Positions 17,405 to 26,027 of a stretch of 37,260 nt of DNA are shown piece after piece. Below the pieces are notes generated by a model. The model was not told where the DNA came from and searched no databases. It worked only from the letters and a program-made list of their open reading frames with translations. How positions within the stretch are numbered: position 1 is the stretch's first letter; the number at the start of each line of letters is the position of its first letter. The DNA comes from Pseudomonadota bacterium (GTDB taxonomy: Bacteria; Pseudomonadota; Alphaproteobacteria; Caulobacterales; Caulobacteraceae): contig JAKAZA010000020.1 of assembly GCA_021816155.1 (NCBI GenBank), forward strand, positions 1 to 37,260, read 5' to 3'. The position numbers were made by a program, and so were the translations under genes.

Positions 17405-17424
17405 GCGCCTCCGCGAGGAGCGCC
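17404..17424. terminator. Hairpin with GCGA tetraloop between lipoprotein gene and glmS
   Basis: The arm 17404-17412 (GGCGCCTCC) pairs with 17417-17424 (GGAGCGCC), with one unpaired C, around a GNRA-type GCGA loop. It begins on the last base of the lipoprotein stop codon and lies between convergent genes. No T-tract follows, so termination is inferred. Confidence 0.45.
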
Positions 17425-17446
17425 CGGGGCCGACGCTCTGCGGCGC

Positions 17447-19264
17447 CTACTCCACCGTCACCGACTTCGCGAGGTTACGCGGCTGATCCACATCCGTGCC
17501 CTTCTGCACGGCCACATGGTAGGCGAGCAACTGGATCGGGACCGCGTACACGAGCGGCGCGATCAGCGGATCGCACGCAGGTCCGGCCACGACCCTGGCT
17601 TTCGCCGGCGCGCGCCGGGCCCCGTCGTCGTCCGTGATCAGGACCACGGGACCCTCGCGGGCGATCACCTCGCTCATGTTCGAGACGGTCTTCTCGAAGA
17701 ACGCGTCGCTCGGCGCGATCACGACCACTGGCGTCGCCTCGTCCACGAGCGCGATCGGCCCGTGCTTCAGCTCGCCCGCGGCGTAGCCCTCCGCATGGAT
17801 GTAGCTGACCTCCTTCAGCTTCAGCGCCCCTTCCAGCGCCAGCGCGTACATGGGGCCGCGGCCCAGGTAGAGCACGTCCTTCGCCTTGGACGCCTGCAGC
17901 GCCACGTCGCGGATCTGGTCCTCCATGTGGATGGCCTCGGCCAGAAGGCGCGGCGCCTCCAGCAGGCTGGAGACGAGCCGACCCTCTTCTTCCGGCGCGA
18001 TCACGCCGCGCGCCACGCCCGTGGCGACGCCCAGCGCCATCAGCGCGCTGACCTGCGCCGCGAACGCCTTGGTCGAGAGCACGCAGATCTCCGGGCCGGC
18101 GTGGGTCGGGAGCAGAAGGTCGGCCTCGCGCGCCATCGTCGAGGTGTGCACGTTCACGACAGCGGCCGTCGCGAGGCCATGCTCCTTGCAGTAGCGCATG
18201 GCCGCCAGCGTGTCGGCCGTCTCGCCCGACTGCGAGATGGCGACGGCGAGTGTGCCCGGCGAGATCGCCGGCTGCCTGTAGCGGAACTCCGACGCGACCT
18301 CGACGTCGACGGGCAGACCGGCGAGGCGCTCGATCACGTACTTGCCGATGAGCCCGGCGTACGAGGCGGTGCCGCAGGCGACGATCTGGAGGCGGCTGAT
18401 CGTCGAGAAGTCCAGGCCGGCGGGTGGCGCGGCGCGGCGCGCCACGGGGTCGAGGTAGGCGGCGAGGGTGTGCTGGACGGCGTCCGGCTGTTCGTGGATC
18501 TCCTTCTCCATGAAGTGCCGGTAGTTGCCCTTCTCCATCAGCGTGGCGGAGGCGGCGACGGTGTGCGTGGCCCGCTTCGCGGGCTTGCCGGCGGAGTCGA
18601 AGATGCGGGCGCCGGCGTGGTCGATGGCGACGTAGTCGCCGTCCTCCAGGTAGCTGATCCGGTTGGTGAACGGGCCGACCGCGAGCGGGTCGGAGCCGAT
18701 GAACATCTCGCCCCTCCCGTAGCCGACGACCAGCGGAGGCCCGCGCCGCGCGCCGAGGATGAGTTCGTCCTCGCCGTCGATCATCGCGCACAGCGCGTAG
18801 GCGCCGGTCAGCCTGTCCAGCGCGGCCTTGAAGGCGGCGAGCGGCGCGAGGCCGGTCTCGAGGCAATGGTCGACGAGCTGGGCGACGACCTCCGTGTCGG
18901 TATCGCTCTCGAACCGGCGCCCCTCGGCGACGAGTTCCGCCTTCAGCTCGGCGAAGTTCTCGATGATGCCGTTGTGGACGACGGTGACACGGCCGGCCTT
19001 CTGCGGGTGGGCGTTGCGCTCGGTGGGCGCGCCGTGGGTGGCCCAGCGCGTATGGCCGATGCCGACGGTGGCCGTGAGCGGCTCCCGTTCCAGCAAGACC
19101 TCAAGGTTGCGCAACTTGCCCGGGGCGCGTCGGCGCTCGACGTGGCCGTCCACGACCCCCGCAACGCCGGCCGAATCGTAGCCGCGGTATTCGAGCCTCT
19201 TCAGGCTCTCGATGAGACGTTCGGTCACGGGCGCCTGGCCCGCGATCCCGATGATGCCGCACAT
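17447..19264 (-). CDS. glmS: Glutamine-fructose-6-phosphate aminotransferase (isomerizing)
   Basis: A 605-residue enzyme that makes glucosamine-6-phosphate from fructose-6-phosphate and glutamine, the first committed step to UDP-GlcNAc for peptidoglycan and LPS. The start is fixed by MCGIIGIAG, because Cys2 is the N-terminal nucleophile after Met removal; an ATG 30 bases upstream is therefore rejected. The glutaminase domain (residues 1 to about 240) has GHTRWATHGAPTERNAHPQ. Two SIS sugar-isomerase domains follow (ACGTASYAG; ISQSGETADTLAA; LGRGPMYALALEGALKLKE). It ends in the expected PRNLAKSVTVE. It is divergent from glmM across about 134 bp. No glmS ribozyme-like leader was seen, as expected outside Gram-positives. 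Confidence 0.97.
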   Translation of the reverse strand: MCGIIGIAGQAPVTERLIESLKRLEYRGYDSAGVAGVVDGHVERRRAPGKLRNLEVLLEREPLTATVGIGHTRWATHGAPTERNAHPQKAGRVTVVHNGIIENFAELKAELVAEGRRFESDTDTEVVAQLVDHCLETGLAPLAAFKAALDRLTGAYALCAMIDGEDELILGARRGPPLVVGYGRGEMFIGSDPLAVGPFTNRISYLEDGDYVAIDHAGARIFDSAGKPAKRATHTVAASATLMEKGNYRHFMEKEIHEQPDAVQHTLAAYLDPVARRAAPPAGLDFSTISRLQIVACGTASYAGLIGKYVIERLAGLPVDVEVASEFRYRQPAISPGTLAVAISQSGETADTLAAMRYCKEHGLATAAVVNVHTSTMAREADLLLPTHAGPEICVLSTKAFAAQVSALMALGVATGVARGVIAPEEEGRLVSSLLEAPRLLAEAIHMEDQIRDVALQASKAKDVLYLGRGPMYALALEGALKLKEVSYIHAEGYAAGELKHGPIALVDEATPVVVIAPSDAFFEKTVSNMSEVIAREGPVVLITDDDGARRAPAKARVVAGPACDPLIAPLVYAVPIQLLAYHVAVQKGTDVDQPRNLAKSVTVE

Positions 19265-19398
19265 GAAGTCCGGTCCCTTTGTGGTTCGTCGCACGGAAGG
19301 CTAGACTGCTTCGCCGGCCTTGCGGCGAGCGCCTTTAGCACTCGCCTGCCAGCGGCCTGATAAATCTCGGTTTCCTCACGTTTCGAGGTCAGCGGATC

Positions 19399-20751
19399 AT
19401 GAGCACGCGCAGCTATTTCGGCACCGATGGAATTCGCGGCGAGGCCAATGTCCATCCGATGACGGCCGAAGTGGCGTTGCGCGTCGGTCTGGCGGCCGGC
19501 AAGCTGTTCACCAGCGTGGACGACCGCCGCCACCTGGTGGTGATCGGCAAGGACACCCGGCTATCCGGCTACATGCTCGAGCCGGCGCTGGTGGCCGGCT
19601 TCACCTCGGTCGGAATGGACGTCCGCACGTTCGGCCCGCTGCCGACGCCGGCGGTGGCGATGATGACGCGCTCGATGCGCGCCGACCTCGGCGTCATGAT
19701 CTCGGCCTCGCACAACAATTTCGCCGACAACGGCATCAAGCTGTTCGGACCGGACGGCTACAAGCTTTCCGACGAGCGCGAGGCCGAGATCGAGCGGCTC
19801 ATGGACGAAGGCCTGCAGGAAGGCCTCGCGGGTCCCAAGAGCCTCGGTCGCGTCGTGCGCATCGACGAGGCGGGCGCCAGGTATGTCGAGATCGTCAAGG
19901 CGACGTTCCCCAAGAACCTTTCGCTCGCGGGTCTGCGCGTCGCCATCGATTGCGCCCACGGCGCGGCCTACAAGGTGGCGCCCACGGCGCTCTACGAGCT
20001 CGGCGCCGAGGTCGTCCCCGTCGGCGTCTCGCCCGACGGCTTCAACATCAACGACGAGTGCGGGTCGACCTTCCCGTCCTCGATCGCTGCCGCCGTGCGG
20101 CAGTACCGCGCCGACATCGGCATCTCGCTGGACGGCGACGCCGATCGCCTCGTCATCTGCGATGAGAAGGGCCAGATCGTCGACGGCGACCAGATCATGG
20201 CGCTGATCGCCGCCTCCTGGGCCGCGAAGGGCGCGCTGACGGGCGGCGGCGTCGTGGCGACGGTGATGTCGAATCTCGGTCTGGAGCGTTTCCTGGCCGA
20301 GCGCGGCCTCGCGCTTCACCGCACGCCGGTGGGCGACCGCGCGGTGATGGTCAAGATGCGCGAAAGCGGGATCAACCTCGGCGGCGAACAGTCGGGCCAC
20401 ATCATCATGGCCGACTTCTCGACCACCGGCGATGGCCTGATCGCGGCGCTGCAGGTGCTGGCCGAGCTGGTCCGTTCCGGCAAGCCGATGAGTGCGCTCG
20501 CGCACCAGTTCCACCCCGTCCCGCAGAAGCTGGAGAACGTCCGGTTCGCCGGCGGCCGGCCGCTCGAGCACTCGGCGGTCAAGAGCGCGATCGCCGAGGC
20601 GGAGAAGCGTCTCAATGGCGCGGGCCGCATCCTCGTACGTGCTTCCGGCACCGAGCCCCTTATCCGGATCATGGCCGAGGGCGACGATGAGAAGCTCGTC
20701 GGCCAGCTGGTGCGGGAGATAGCCGGCGCCGTGAAGGCGGCGACGCCGTAA
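19399..20751 (+). CDS. glmM: Phosphoglucosamine mutase
   Basis: A 450-residue alpha-D-phosphohexomutase converting glucosamine-6-phosphate to glucosamine-1-phosphate, the step after GlmS. The N-terminus [14 protein letters not shown] is diagnostic for GlmM. The phosphoserine loop is [19 protein letters not shown] with Ser104. The metal loop is [11 protein letters not shown], the sugar-binding loop is GGEQSGHII, and the C-terminal phosphate-binding loop is [15 protein letters not shown]. In many bacteria glmM lies after folP and ftsH; here it is opposite glmS instead, so the two successive enzymes share one divergent intergenic region of about 134 bp. No clear promoter could be read there. Confidence 0.97.
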   Translation: MSTRSYFGTDGIRGEANVHPMTAEVALRVGLAAGKLFTSVDDRRHLVVIGKDTRLSGYMLEPALVAGFTSVGMDVRTFGPLPTPAVAMMTRSMRADLGVMISASHNNFADNGIKLFGPDGYKLSDEREAEIERLMDEGLQEGLAGPKSLGRVVRIDEAGARYVEIVKATFPKNLSLAGLRVAIDCAHGAAYKVAPTALYELGAEVVPVGVSPDGFNINDECGSTFPSSIAAAVRQYRADIGISLDGDADRLVICDEKGQIVDGDQIMALIAASWAAKGALTGGGVVATVMSNLGLERFLAERGLALHRTPVGDRAVMVKMRESGINLGGEQSGHIIMADFSTTGDGLIAALQVLAELVRSGKPMSALAHQFHPVPQKLENVRFAGGRPLEHSAVKSAIAEAEKRLNGAGRILVRASGTEPLIRIMAEGDDEKLVGQLVREIAGAVKAATP

Positions 20752-20760
20752 CGGCTGGCG

Positions 20761-20774
20761 GCGGCGCGCGCCGC
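20761..20774. terminator. GC-rich palindrome between convergent glmM and the barrel gene
   Basis: GCGGCGCGCGCCGC is a perfect palindrome 10 bases after the glmM stop; it can fold as five pairs around GCGC. Next to it, GGCG upstream and CGCC downstream could extend the stem. With no T-tract and very high GC, this could equally be chance. Confidence 0.3.
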
Positions 20775-20785
20775 GTCGCCTGAGG

Positions 20786-21592
20786 TCAGAATCCGATGCC
20801 CTGGGGTCCGAAAGCGCCGGGCCAGCCCACCGCGCCGGTGCGCTCGCGGCCCACCAGCGAGACCGCGCCGCTGCGGTTCCAGAAGAAGCGCAGGGCGAGG
20901 AAGGCCGTGTTCGCGCGAAAACTCATGGCCCCGGAGACCTGCGTGCGCGTGTAGCCTGCGACGACCGACACAGGCAGGCGGTGCGAGGGCAGCACCTGGG
21001 CCAAGGCGGTCCAGTCTGCTTCCTGGAAGCGTGCTTCGTAGCCGCTCCAGTCAACAGATCCGAAGAATCCGATGTCCGGCGTTGCGTACCAGTACCCGGC
21101 CCCGCCAGCGTAGCCGCCACGGGCGTGGCCCGAGAACGCCCCCGCCTTGGCCGCAAGCGTCACCGACTGGCTCGGAAACCAGATGTCGTAGACACCGTAG
21201 TTGACCGTGCCGGATCGCCCCCTGGGGTTGTCGAAGCCGTGGCCGCCGAGAGTCGCGCCGAGACGCAGGGCCTGGCTGGCCCAGGTGAGGTTCTCGGCCA
21301 GCGCGTACTGCTGCGAGGTGAAGCCCGGCCCAGTGGCGTTCAGATACGCGAGGTCGGTCTCGAGGCTGATGGGTGAGTTTGTGAACGAGACGCCTTCCGT
21401 GCCGGCAAGACCCCAGACCCCCACGCGCGGTCCGTCGCTGGACTTCGCCGTGGCGGCGTTGGCGATGAGGGTGGCGTTGGAGGCGTAGGGCCCCGCCGTG
21501 GCTTCGCCAGCTGCGAAGAGCGGCAAGGCCAGCGCGCGCAGCATCGCCAAAGCCACGGTCATCGCGCGCCGGGAGCGTCGTGCGGGCGGCAT
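20786..21592 (-). CDS. Unrecognised exported protein, possible outer-membrane beta-barrel
   Basis: A 268-residue protein I do not recognise. It has an Arg-rich N-terminus and hydrophobic signal peptide (MTVALAMLRALALPLFAAGE, cleavage near ATA-G). The mature part is rich in Gly, Tyr, Trp, Ser and Thr with alternating polar/hydrophobic stretches such as DIWFPSQSVTLAAKAGAF and GAGYWYATPDIGFFGSVDW. It ends in phenylalanine (GPQGIGF), as outer-membrane barrels do. These features suggest a small beta-barrel, but strand topology was not computed. I chose the ATG at 21592 because AAGGGGAG lies about 9 bases upstream; the ATG at 21562 is the alternative. It is divergent from a Crp/Fnr regulator gene across about 80 bp, so that regulator may control it. 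Confidence 0.6.
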   Translation of the reverse strand: MPPARRSRRAMTVALAMLRALALPLFAAGEATAGPYASNATLIANAATAKSSDGPRVGVWGLAGTEGVSFTNSPISLETDLAYLNATGPGFTSQQYALAENLTWASQALRLGATLGGHGFDNPRGRSGTVNYGVYDIWFPSQSVTLAAKAGAFSGHARGGYAGGAGYWYATPDIGFFGSVDWSGYEARFQEADWTALAQVLPSHRLPVSVVAGYTRTQVSGAMSFRANTAFLALRFFWNRSGAVSLVGRERTGAVGWPGAFGPQGIGF

Positions 21593-21673
21593 GCGGTCGG
21601 GCTCCCCTTGCAAGGTCGAGCCTCAGCGTGCCGCCAGCGTTGCCGTCGAACTGCGGCGTTCGTAACATTCGGC

Positions 21674-22402
21674 GTGGATTCATCCGCTCAGAGCCGTGCC
21701 GAAGCGGTCCTGGCAGGCAACCCCTGGTTCGCCCGGCAGCCGGCCGCGTTCCAGGACGCTCTGCTGCAACGCGGCCGCATCAGTCGCCTCGCCAGGGGCG
21801 AGTGGATCTTCGCGGAAGGGGACGAGGCGACCGGCCTGTGCGCCGTGATCGACGGCGCCCTGCGGCTGGAGGTCGCGGTGGACGACAGCCGCACGGTTCT
21901 CATCAATATCCTCTCCATGGGCGCGGTCGTCGGGCAGAGCTCGCGTCTCGGCGGCGGGCCCCGCCTGGTCACGGCGCGCGCCGCCCGGCCGACCGATGTC
22001 TTCCGGGTCTCGGATCGTGGCCTGCAAGAGATTTGCGAGCGATCGGACGGCGCTTGGCGCTCGATTGCGGAGCTCGTCTACGAACAACTCGCCTCGACGA
22101 TCCGCATGGCCGCGGCGGCGACCGCCTTCTCGCCCCGGCAGCGCATTCTCGCAAGGCTGGCCATGCTCGCGGCCAATCATCCTGGTCCCGCCGAGCAACC
22201 CCTTGTCCTCGATGTCGCTCAGGCCGATCTGGCCGAGATGACCGGACTGTCGCGCAAGTCGGTGAACCGTCATCTCGTGGAGCTGGAGGCCAGCGGCCTG
22301 CTCCGGCTCGGCTATGGCCGCGTCACGGTGTCCCCCAGACTTGCAGATGGGGATGGGGTGTCTTGGTCGTCGGTTGAAGCGCGGTTGACGCAAGCGCCCT
22401 GA
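21674..22402 (+). CDS. Crp/Fnr family transcriptional regulator
   Basis: A 242-residue regulator with an N-terminal cyclic-nucleotide-binding-like barrel (about residues 18-130: LARGEWIFAEGDEATGLCAV, GAVVGQSSRLGGG). A dimer helix follows, then a Crp-type winged helix-turn-helix near the C-terminus (LDVAQADLAEMTGLSRKSVNRHLVELEASGLL). The FNR iron-sulfur cysteines and the strict cAMP-binding residues are not evident, so the ligand is unknown. The start is uncertain. I chose GTG at 21674 (VDSSAQSRAEAVL) because upstream residues are Arg/Cys-rich and unlike the family. It is divergent from the putative barrel gene at 20786-21592 and may regulate it or itself. Confidence 0.88.
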   Translation: MDSSAQSRAEAVLAGNPWFARQPAAFQDALLQRGRISRLARGEWIFAEGDEATGLCAVIDGALRLEVAVDDSRTVLINILSMGAVVGQSSRLGGGPRLVTARAARPTDVFRVSDRGLQEICERSDGAWRSIAELVYEQLASTIRMAAAATAFSPRQRILARLAMLAANHPGPAEQPLVLDVAQADLAEMTGLSRKSVNRHLVELEASGLLRLGYGRVTVSPRLADGDGVSWSSVEARLTQAP

Positions 22403-22612
22403 CGCCCGGCTTCGCCGAACCTTGCCGCGCGCGCCCCGACGGCGTGACCGCCGATATCACCCCGCGCCGTTGAAGATGACGCGTCGGCTTTGCGGGCGCC
22501 GCCGGCGATTATTACAGACTGGACAGATTTCTGGAACGCGCGTTAACCTCACGCCAATCCGTGTCGCTCGACCGGCGCGGTGCAGATAACGATACCCGTC
22601 CCGGGAGGCGAC
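22403..22612. other. Intergenic stretch, 210 bases, no clear feature
   Basis: I see no gene, RNA or convincing terminator here. The later half is less GC-rich (TTATTACAGACTGGACAG, GTTAAC) and probably holds the promoter of the small membrane protein gene at 22613, but no confident -35/-10 pair can be named. Confidence 0.4.
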
Positions 22613-22765
22613 ATGGCGTACGAGCCCGCGTGGCAGCGGAAGGCGGCGTCCCGCGAAGCGCCGAGGCGCAAAGGCGCAATCGCATGCATGCTGTTCATGG
22701 CCGGCATGGGCGCGGCGTTCTGGATAGGGACGATCTGGGCCTCGCAGGCCTGGCTGGGCTGGTAG
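22613..22765 (+). CDS. Small single-span membrane protein (hypothetical)
   Basis: A 50-residue protein of unknown function. Residues 1-24 are polar and basic (MAYEPAWQRKAASREAPRRK). They are followed by one hydrophobic helix, ACMLFMAGMGAAFWIGTIWA, and a short WLGW end, suggesting a cytoplasmic N-terminus and one inner-membrane span. The ATG at 22613 is chosen because GGGAGG lies 4 bases before it; the in-frame ATG at 22580 lacks a site. The strong ribosome-binding sequence and the clean positive-inside helix argue that it is real. It is convergent with ugd and ends 12 bp from its stop. Confidence 0.6.
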   Translation: MAYEPAWQRKAASREAPRRKGAIACMLFMAGMGAAFWIGTIWASQAWLGW

Positions 22766-22777
22766 CCGAGCCGGATT

Positions 22778-24079
22778 TCAGGGCCGGCCCACGCTGACGT
22801 AGGTGAACCCGCGTGGCCGCAGTTCCTCTGGCTTGTAGACGTTGCGCAGGTCGACCATCAGCGGGCGGCGCATCACCTCCCTGACGCGCTCCAGGTCGAG
22901 GGCGCGGAACTCGTCCCACTCGGTGATGATCACCGCGCAGTCGGCGCCCTCGAGCGCTTCGTATGGCCCCGCCTTGAAGTCGACGCCGCGCAGCATCTGC
23001 CGCGCCTCGTGTCCTTCCGGGTCGTAGGCCTGAACCTTCGCGCCCATCGCCTGCAGCGCCGGCACGATCTCGAGCGAGGGAGCGTCGCGCATGTCGTCGG
23101 TGTTGGGCTTGAAGGTGAGACCGAGTACGCCGATGGTCTTGCCTGCGAGCTCCCCTGCCAGCGCCTTCGCCACCTTGCCGGCCATGGCGCGCTTGCGGGC
23201 GTCGTTCGCGCGCGCCGTCGCCTCGACCAGGCTCAGGGGCGCCTTGGCGTCCTGCGCGGTGCGCACGAGGGCCAGCGTGTCCTTCGGAAAGCATGAGCCG
23301 CCGTAGCCGGGGCCGGCATGCAAGAACTTCGGCCCGATCCGCTTGTCGAGACCGATGCCGCGCGCCACCTGCTGCACGTCTGCGTCCACCGCCTCGCAGA
23401 GGTCGGCGATCTCGTTGATGAAGGTGATCTTCATCGCGAGGAACGCGTTCGCCGCGTACTTGATCAGCTCGGAGGATCTGCGGCGCGTCCACAGAATGGG
23501 CGTTTCGTTGAGGTTGAGGGGGCGGTAGAGCTCGGCCATCACCGGGCGCGCACGCTCGTCCTCGAGGCCCACGACCACGCGGTCGGGCCGCTTGAAGTCC
23601 TCGATCGCGGCTCCCTCGCGGAGGAACTCGGGATTGGAGACCACGGCGAACTGGGCGTCGGGCCGCGCTCTCCTGAGGATTCCCTCGATCTCGTCGCCAG
23701 TGCCGACCGGAACCGTCGACTTGGTGACGACCACCGTGAAGCCGTCGATGAGCGAGGCGACCTCTTCGGCCGCAGCGTAGACGAACGATAGGTCGGCATA
23801 GCCATCGCCGCGACGCGACGGCGTGCCTACCGCGATGAACACGGCGTCGGCTGCGCCGATCGCTTCGCGCCCGTCCACCGCGAACGAGAGTCTTCCAGCC
23901 TCCACGTTGCGCGCCACAAGGACGTCCAGTCCAGGCTCGTAGATCGGCATCTGTCCTTCGTTGAGCCGCGCGATCTTGCCCTCGTCCTTGTCGATGCAGG
24001 TCACCTCATGGCCGAAGTCGGCGAAGCAGGCGCCCGAGACTAGGCCGACGTATCCGGTCCCGATCATCGCCACGCGCAT
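22778..24079 (-). CDS. ugd: UDP-glucose 6-dehydrogenase
   Basis: A 433-residue NAD-dependent enzyme that oxidises UDP-glucose twice to UDP-glucuronate, precursor for acidic polysaccharides and LPS sugars. The N-terminal Rossmann motif is MIGTGYVGLVSGACFADFGH. The catalytic cysteine is Cys263 in GPGYGGSCFPKD. Other family blocks present are TKSTVPVGTGDEI, SNPEFLREGAAIEDF, LIKYAANAFLAMKITFINEI and GLTFKPNTDDMRDAPS. Length is normal. It is downstream of the PMM/PGM gene on the same strand with a gap of about 1560 - 1470 = 90 bases, so these may be co-regulated. The substrate comes from GalU (16167-17051). Confidence 0.96.
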   Translation of the reverse strand: MRVAMIGTGYVGLVSGACFADFGHEVTCIDKDEGKIARLNEGQMPIYEPGLDVLVARNVEAGRLSFAVDGREAIGAADAVFIAVGTPSRRGDGYADLSFVYAAAEEVASLIDGFTVVVTKSTVPVGTGDEIEGILRRARPDAQFAVVSNPEFLREGAAIEDFKRPDRVVVGLEDERARPVMAELYRPLNLNETPILWTRRRSSELIKYAANAFLAMKITFINEIADLCEAVDADVQQVARGIGLDKRIGPKFLHAGPGYGGSCFPKDTLALVRTAQDAKAPLSLVEATARANDARKRAMAGKVAKALAGELAGKTIGVLGLTFKPNTDDMRDAPSLEIVPALQAMGAKVQAYDPEGHEARQMLRGVDFKAGPYEALEGADCAVIITEWDEFRALDLERVREVMRRPLMVDLRNVYKPEELRPRGFTYVSVGRP

Positions 24080-24169
24080 GTGCTCAATCCCTTAGTGCTC
24101 GCGGGCTGCAAGGCGCGCCCTCCGCCTGAGGGGCGCGCAGTCGAAATCCGAGCGCCCGGGTACGCCACC

Positions 24170-25636
24170 TCATATCTCCTGGTTATAGGCGCCGACCTCC
24201 GGCTGTCGGGCGAGTCGCGGCTTCGCTTCCTCGCGAAACAGGGCGCGCATGTCGTCCTCGGATCTGACGCTTTCGACCACGACCACGAGCTCCGGCTTGT
24301 TCGACGAAGCCCGCACCAGCAGCCACGAGCCGTCCTCCAGCGAGACGCGCGCCCCGTTCACCGTGTTAACGTCCACGATCTTCCGTCCAAGGATGGTCGC
24401 GTGTTGCGCGCCGAGCGCCTGGTATTCCTTCACTACGCGCTCGACGACCTCGTATTTCACCTCGTCGGGACAATGCGGAGACATGGTGAGCGACGTGTAG
24501 GCGGTCGGCAGCGCCTTTCTCAAAGTGCTGAGCTTCTGGCCCGGATGGCGGTCGAGCATGGCGAGGATTGCGGCCGCCGCGATGAGGCCGTCGTCATAGC
24601 CGCGCCCGAGCGGACTGTTGAAGAACAGGTGGCCCGATTTCTCGAAGCCTGCCAAGGCGCCGATTTCGGCGGTCTTGCGCTTGATGTAGCTGTGGCCGGT
24701 CTTCCAGTAGACTGTTGTCGCGCGCGCTTCCTTGAGCACCGGGTCGGTGGCGAAGAGGCCGGTCGACTTCACGTCGACCACGAATTTGGAGCCCGGGTGG
24801 TCGGGGGCGAGGTCCCGGGCAAGGATGAGCCCGATCTTGTCGGCGAAGATCTCCTCGCCGGTGTCGTCGACGACGCCGCAGCGGTCGCCGTCGCCGTCGA
24901 ACCCAAGGGCGAGGTCCGCCTGGGCGTCCCGGACGGCCCTGGCCATCGCCTTGAGCATGGCGTGATCTTCCGGGTTCGGATTATAGTGCGGGAACGTCCA
25001 GTCGAGGTCGCAGTCCACCGGCACCACCTCGGCGCCCATCCGCCGCAGCGCTTCAGGCGCGAACGCCCCGGCGGTGCCGTTGCCGCAGGCGCAGACCACC
25101 CGGATCGGCCGGCTTAGCACGCAATGGGTCGCTGTGTCGGCGATGTAGCGCTCGGCGACACCTTCCGCCTGGGTCACGCTGCCGCCGGAGACCTCCTTCC
25201 AGGCTCCTGTGAGCACGATCTCCTTCACCCGGGCGATCTCGTCGGGCCCGAAGGTCAGCGGCGGCGCGCAGCCCATCTTCACGCCGGTCCAGCCGTTCTC
25301 GTTGTGGCTGGCGGTCACCATCGCCACGCAGGGCGCGTCGAGGTCGAACTGGGCGAAGTAGGCGATCGGCGTCGTGCAGAGCCCAATGTCGAGCACCTCG
25401 CAGCCGGCGCTCATCAGGCCCAGCGTCAGCGCCTGCTTGATCGAGAGGGAATACGAGCGGAAGTCGTGACCGGTCACGACGCGCCGCTCGCCCCGTTCCG
25501 CGAAATACGTTCCGAGGCCGAGGCCGACCGCGCGCACGCCCATCAGGTTGATCTCGGAACCGAAGAGCCAGCGGGCATCGTATTCTCGGAAGCCTGTCGC
25601 CTTGACGAGCGGGGTCGCTTCATAGGCGGGCGTCAT
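24170..25636 (-). CDS. Phosphomannomutase/phosphoglucomutase
   Basis: A 488-residue alpha-D-phosphohexomutase of the AlgC/ManB type, interconverting hexose 6- and 1-phosphates for GDP-mannose or UDP-glucose synthesis. The phosphoserine loop is MVTASHNENGWTGVKMG (Ser110 from this start). The metal loop is ALGFDGDGDRCGVVDD, the substrate loop is GFEKSGHLFF, and the C-terminal phosphate loop is VRASSNKPELVVVVES. Two starts are possible: TTG at 25669, giving 499 residues, and ATG at 25636, used here; neither has a good ribosome-binding site. A small membrane-protein gene ends 13 bp before the TTG, so the TTG may be the true start in a tight operon. Confidence 0.93.
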   Translation of the reverse strand: MTPAYEATPLVKATGFREYDARWLFGSEINLMGVRAVGLGLGTYFAERGERRVVTGHDFRSYSLSIKQALTLGLMSAGCEVLDIGLCTTPIAYFAQFDLDAPCVAMVTASHNENGWTGVKMGCAPPLTFGPDEIARVKEIVLTGAWKEVSGGSVTQAEGVAERYIADTATHCVLSRPIRVVCACGNGTAGAFAPEALRRMGAEVVPVDCDLDWTFPHYNPNPEDHAMLKAMARAVRDAQADLALGFDGDGDRCGVVDDTGEEIFADKIGLILARDLAPDHPGSKFVVDVKSTGLFATDPVLKEARATTVYWKTGHSYIKRKTAEIGALAGFEKSGHLFFNSPLGRGYDDGLIAAAAILAMLDRHPGQKLSTLRKALPTAYTSLTMSPHCPDEVKYEVVERVVKEYQALGAQHATILGRKIVDVNTVNGARVSLEDGSWLLVRASSNKPELVVVVESVRSEDDMRALFREEAKPRLARQPEVGAYNQEI

Positions 25637-25681
25637 CGGCGCCAGGTCGGCGGAGGGCTTGGGGAACAAGGAGCAGGCTTC

Positions 25682-25912
25682 TTAGGCTGGAGGATGGGCG
25701 GCGCCGGGGCCGGGCGCCGGGTGGGCCCTTGGCGTGACCTTTGCCGGACCGGGGGCGCCGGGCCGGCGCGCTGGCGGCGCGGGGAGCGAGGCGAGTGGCC
25801 GACCGAACGGCGCCGGAGAGCGCGCGCCCTCGCCCTGCGGCCACACCATCGCCAGGGCGATAAGCGCCGCGGCGACGAGGGCGATGACGGGGAGCGCGAG
25901 GCTGTCTGGCAT
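25682..25912 (-). CDS. Small membrane protein with proline-rich tail (hypothetical)
   Basis: A possible 76-residue protein: an N-terminal hydrophobic helix (LALPVIALVAAALIALAMVW) and then a low-complexity Pro/Ala/Arg/Gly tail. It resembles nothing I recognise. In favour of a gene are the ATG start, one clear membrane segment and its position just upstream of, and on the same strand as, the phosphohexomutase gene. Against it are the low-complexity tail and the absence of a strong ribosome-binding site in very GC-rich DNA, where open frames occur by chance. Confidence 0.45.
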   Translation of the reverse strand: MPDSLALPVIALVAAALIALAMVWPQGEGARSPAPFGRPLASLPAPPARRPGAPGPAKVTPRAHPAPGPGAAHPPA

Positions 25913-26027
25913 TCAGCGCGCGTATAGCCCGGCCAGGCCGGGCTTCAAAGCGCCTCACGCGCCTTGCGCGCCCGCTGTCCAAGGTGCAAGCAGTCGCGCC
26001 CGCAAAACCCTCCCGGTCGCCGCGCCC

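Noticed and set aside
17516..19360. A 614-codon open frame opposite glmS
   Set aside because: glmS is complete on the minus strand with all motifs; the opposing frame has no recognisable domain and antisense-type composition.
19265..19398. glmS ribozyme or riboswitch in the glmS/glmM gap
   Set aside because: The gap is short, lies mostly on the glmM side and shows no ribozyme-like core; the ribozyme is typical of Gram-positive bacteria.
25927..25943. Hairpin GCCCGGCC-A-GGCCGGGC as a terminator
   Set aside because: It is in a divergent region between the starts of two genes, where a terminator is not expected, and a one-base loop forces a much shorter stem.
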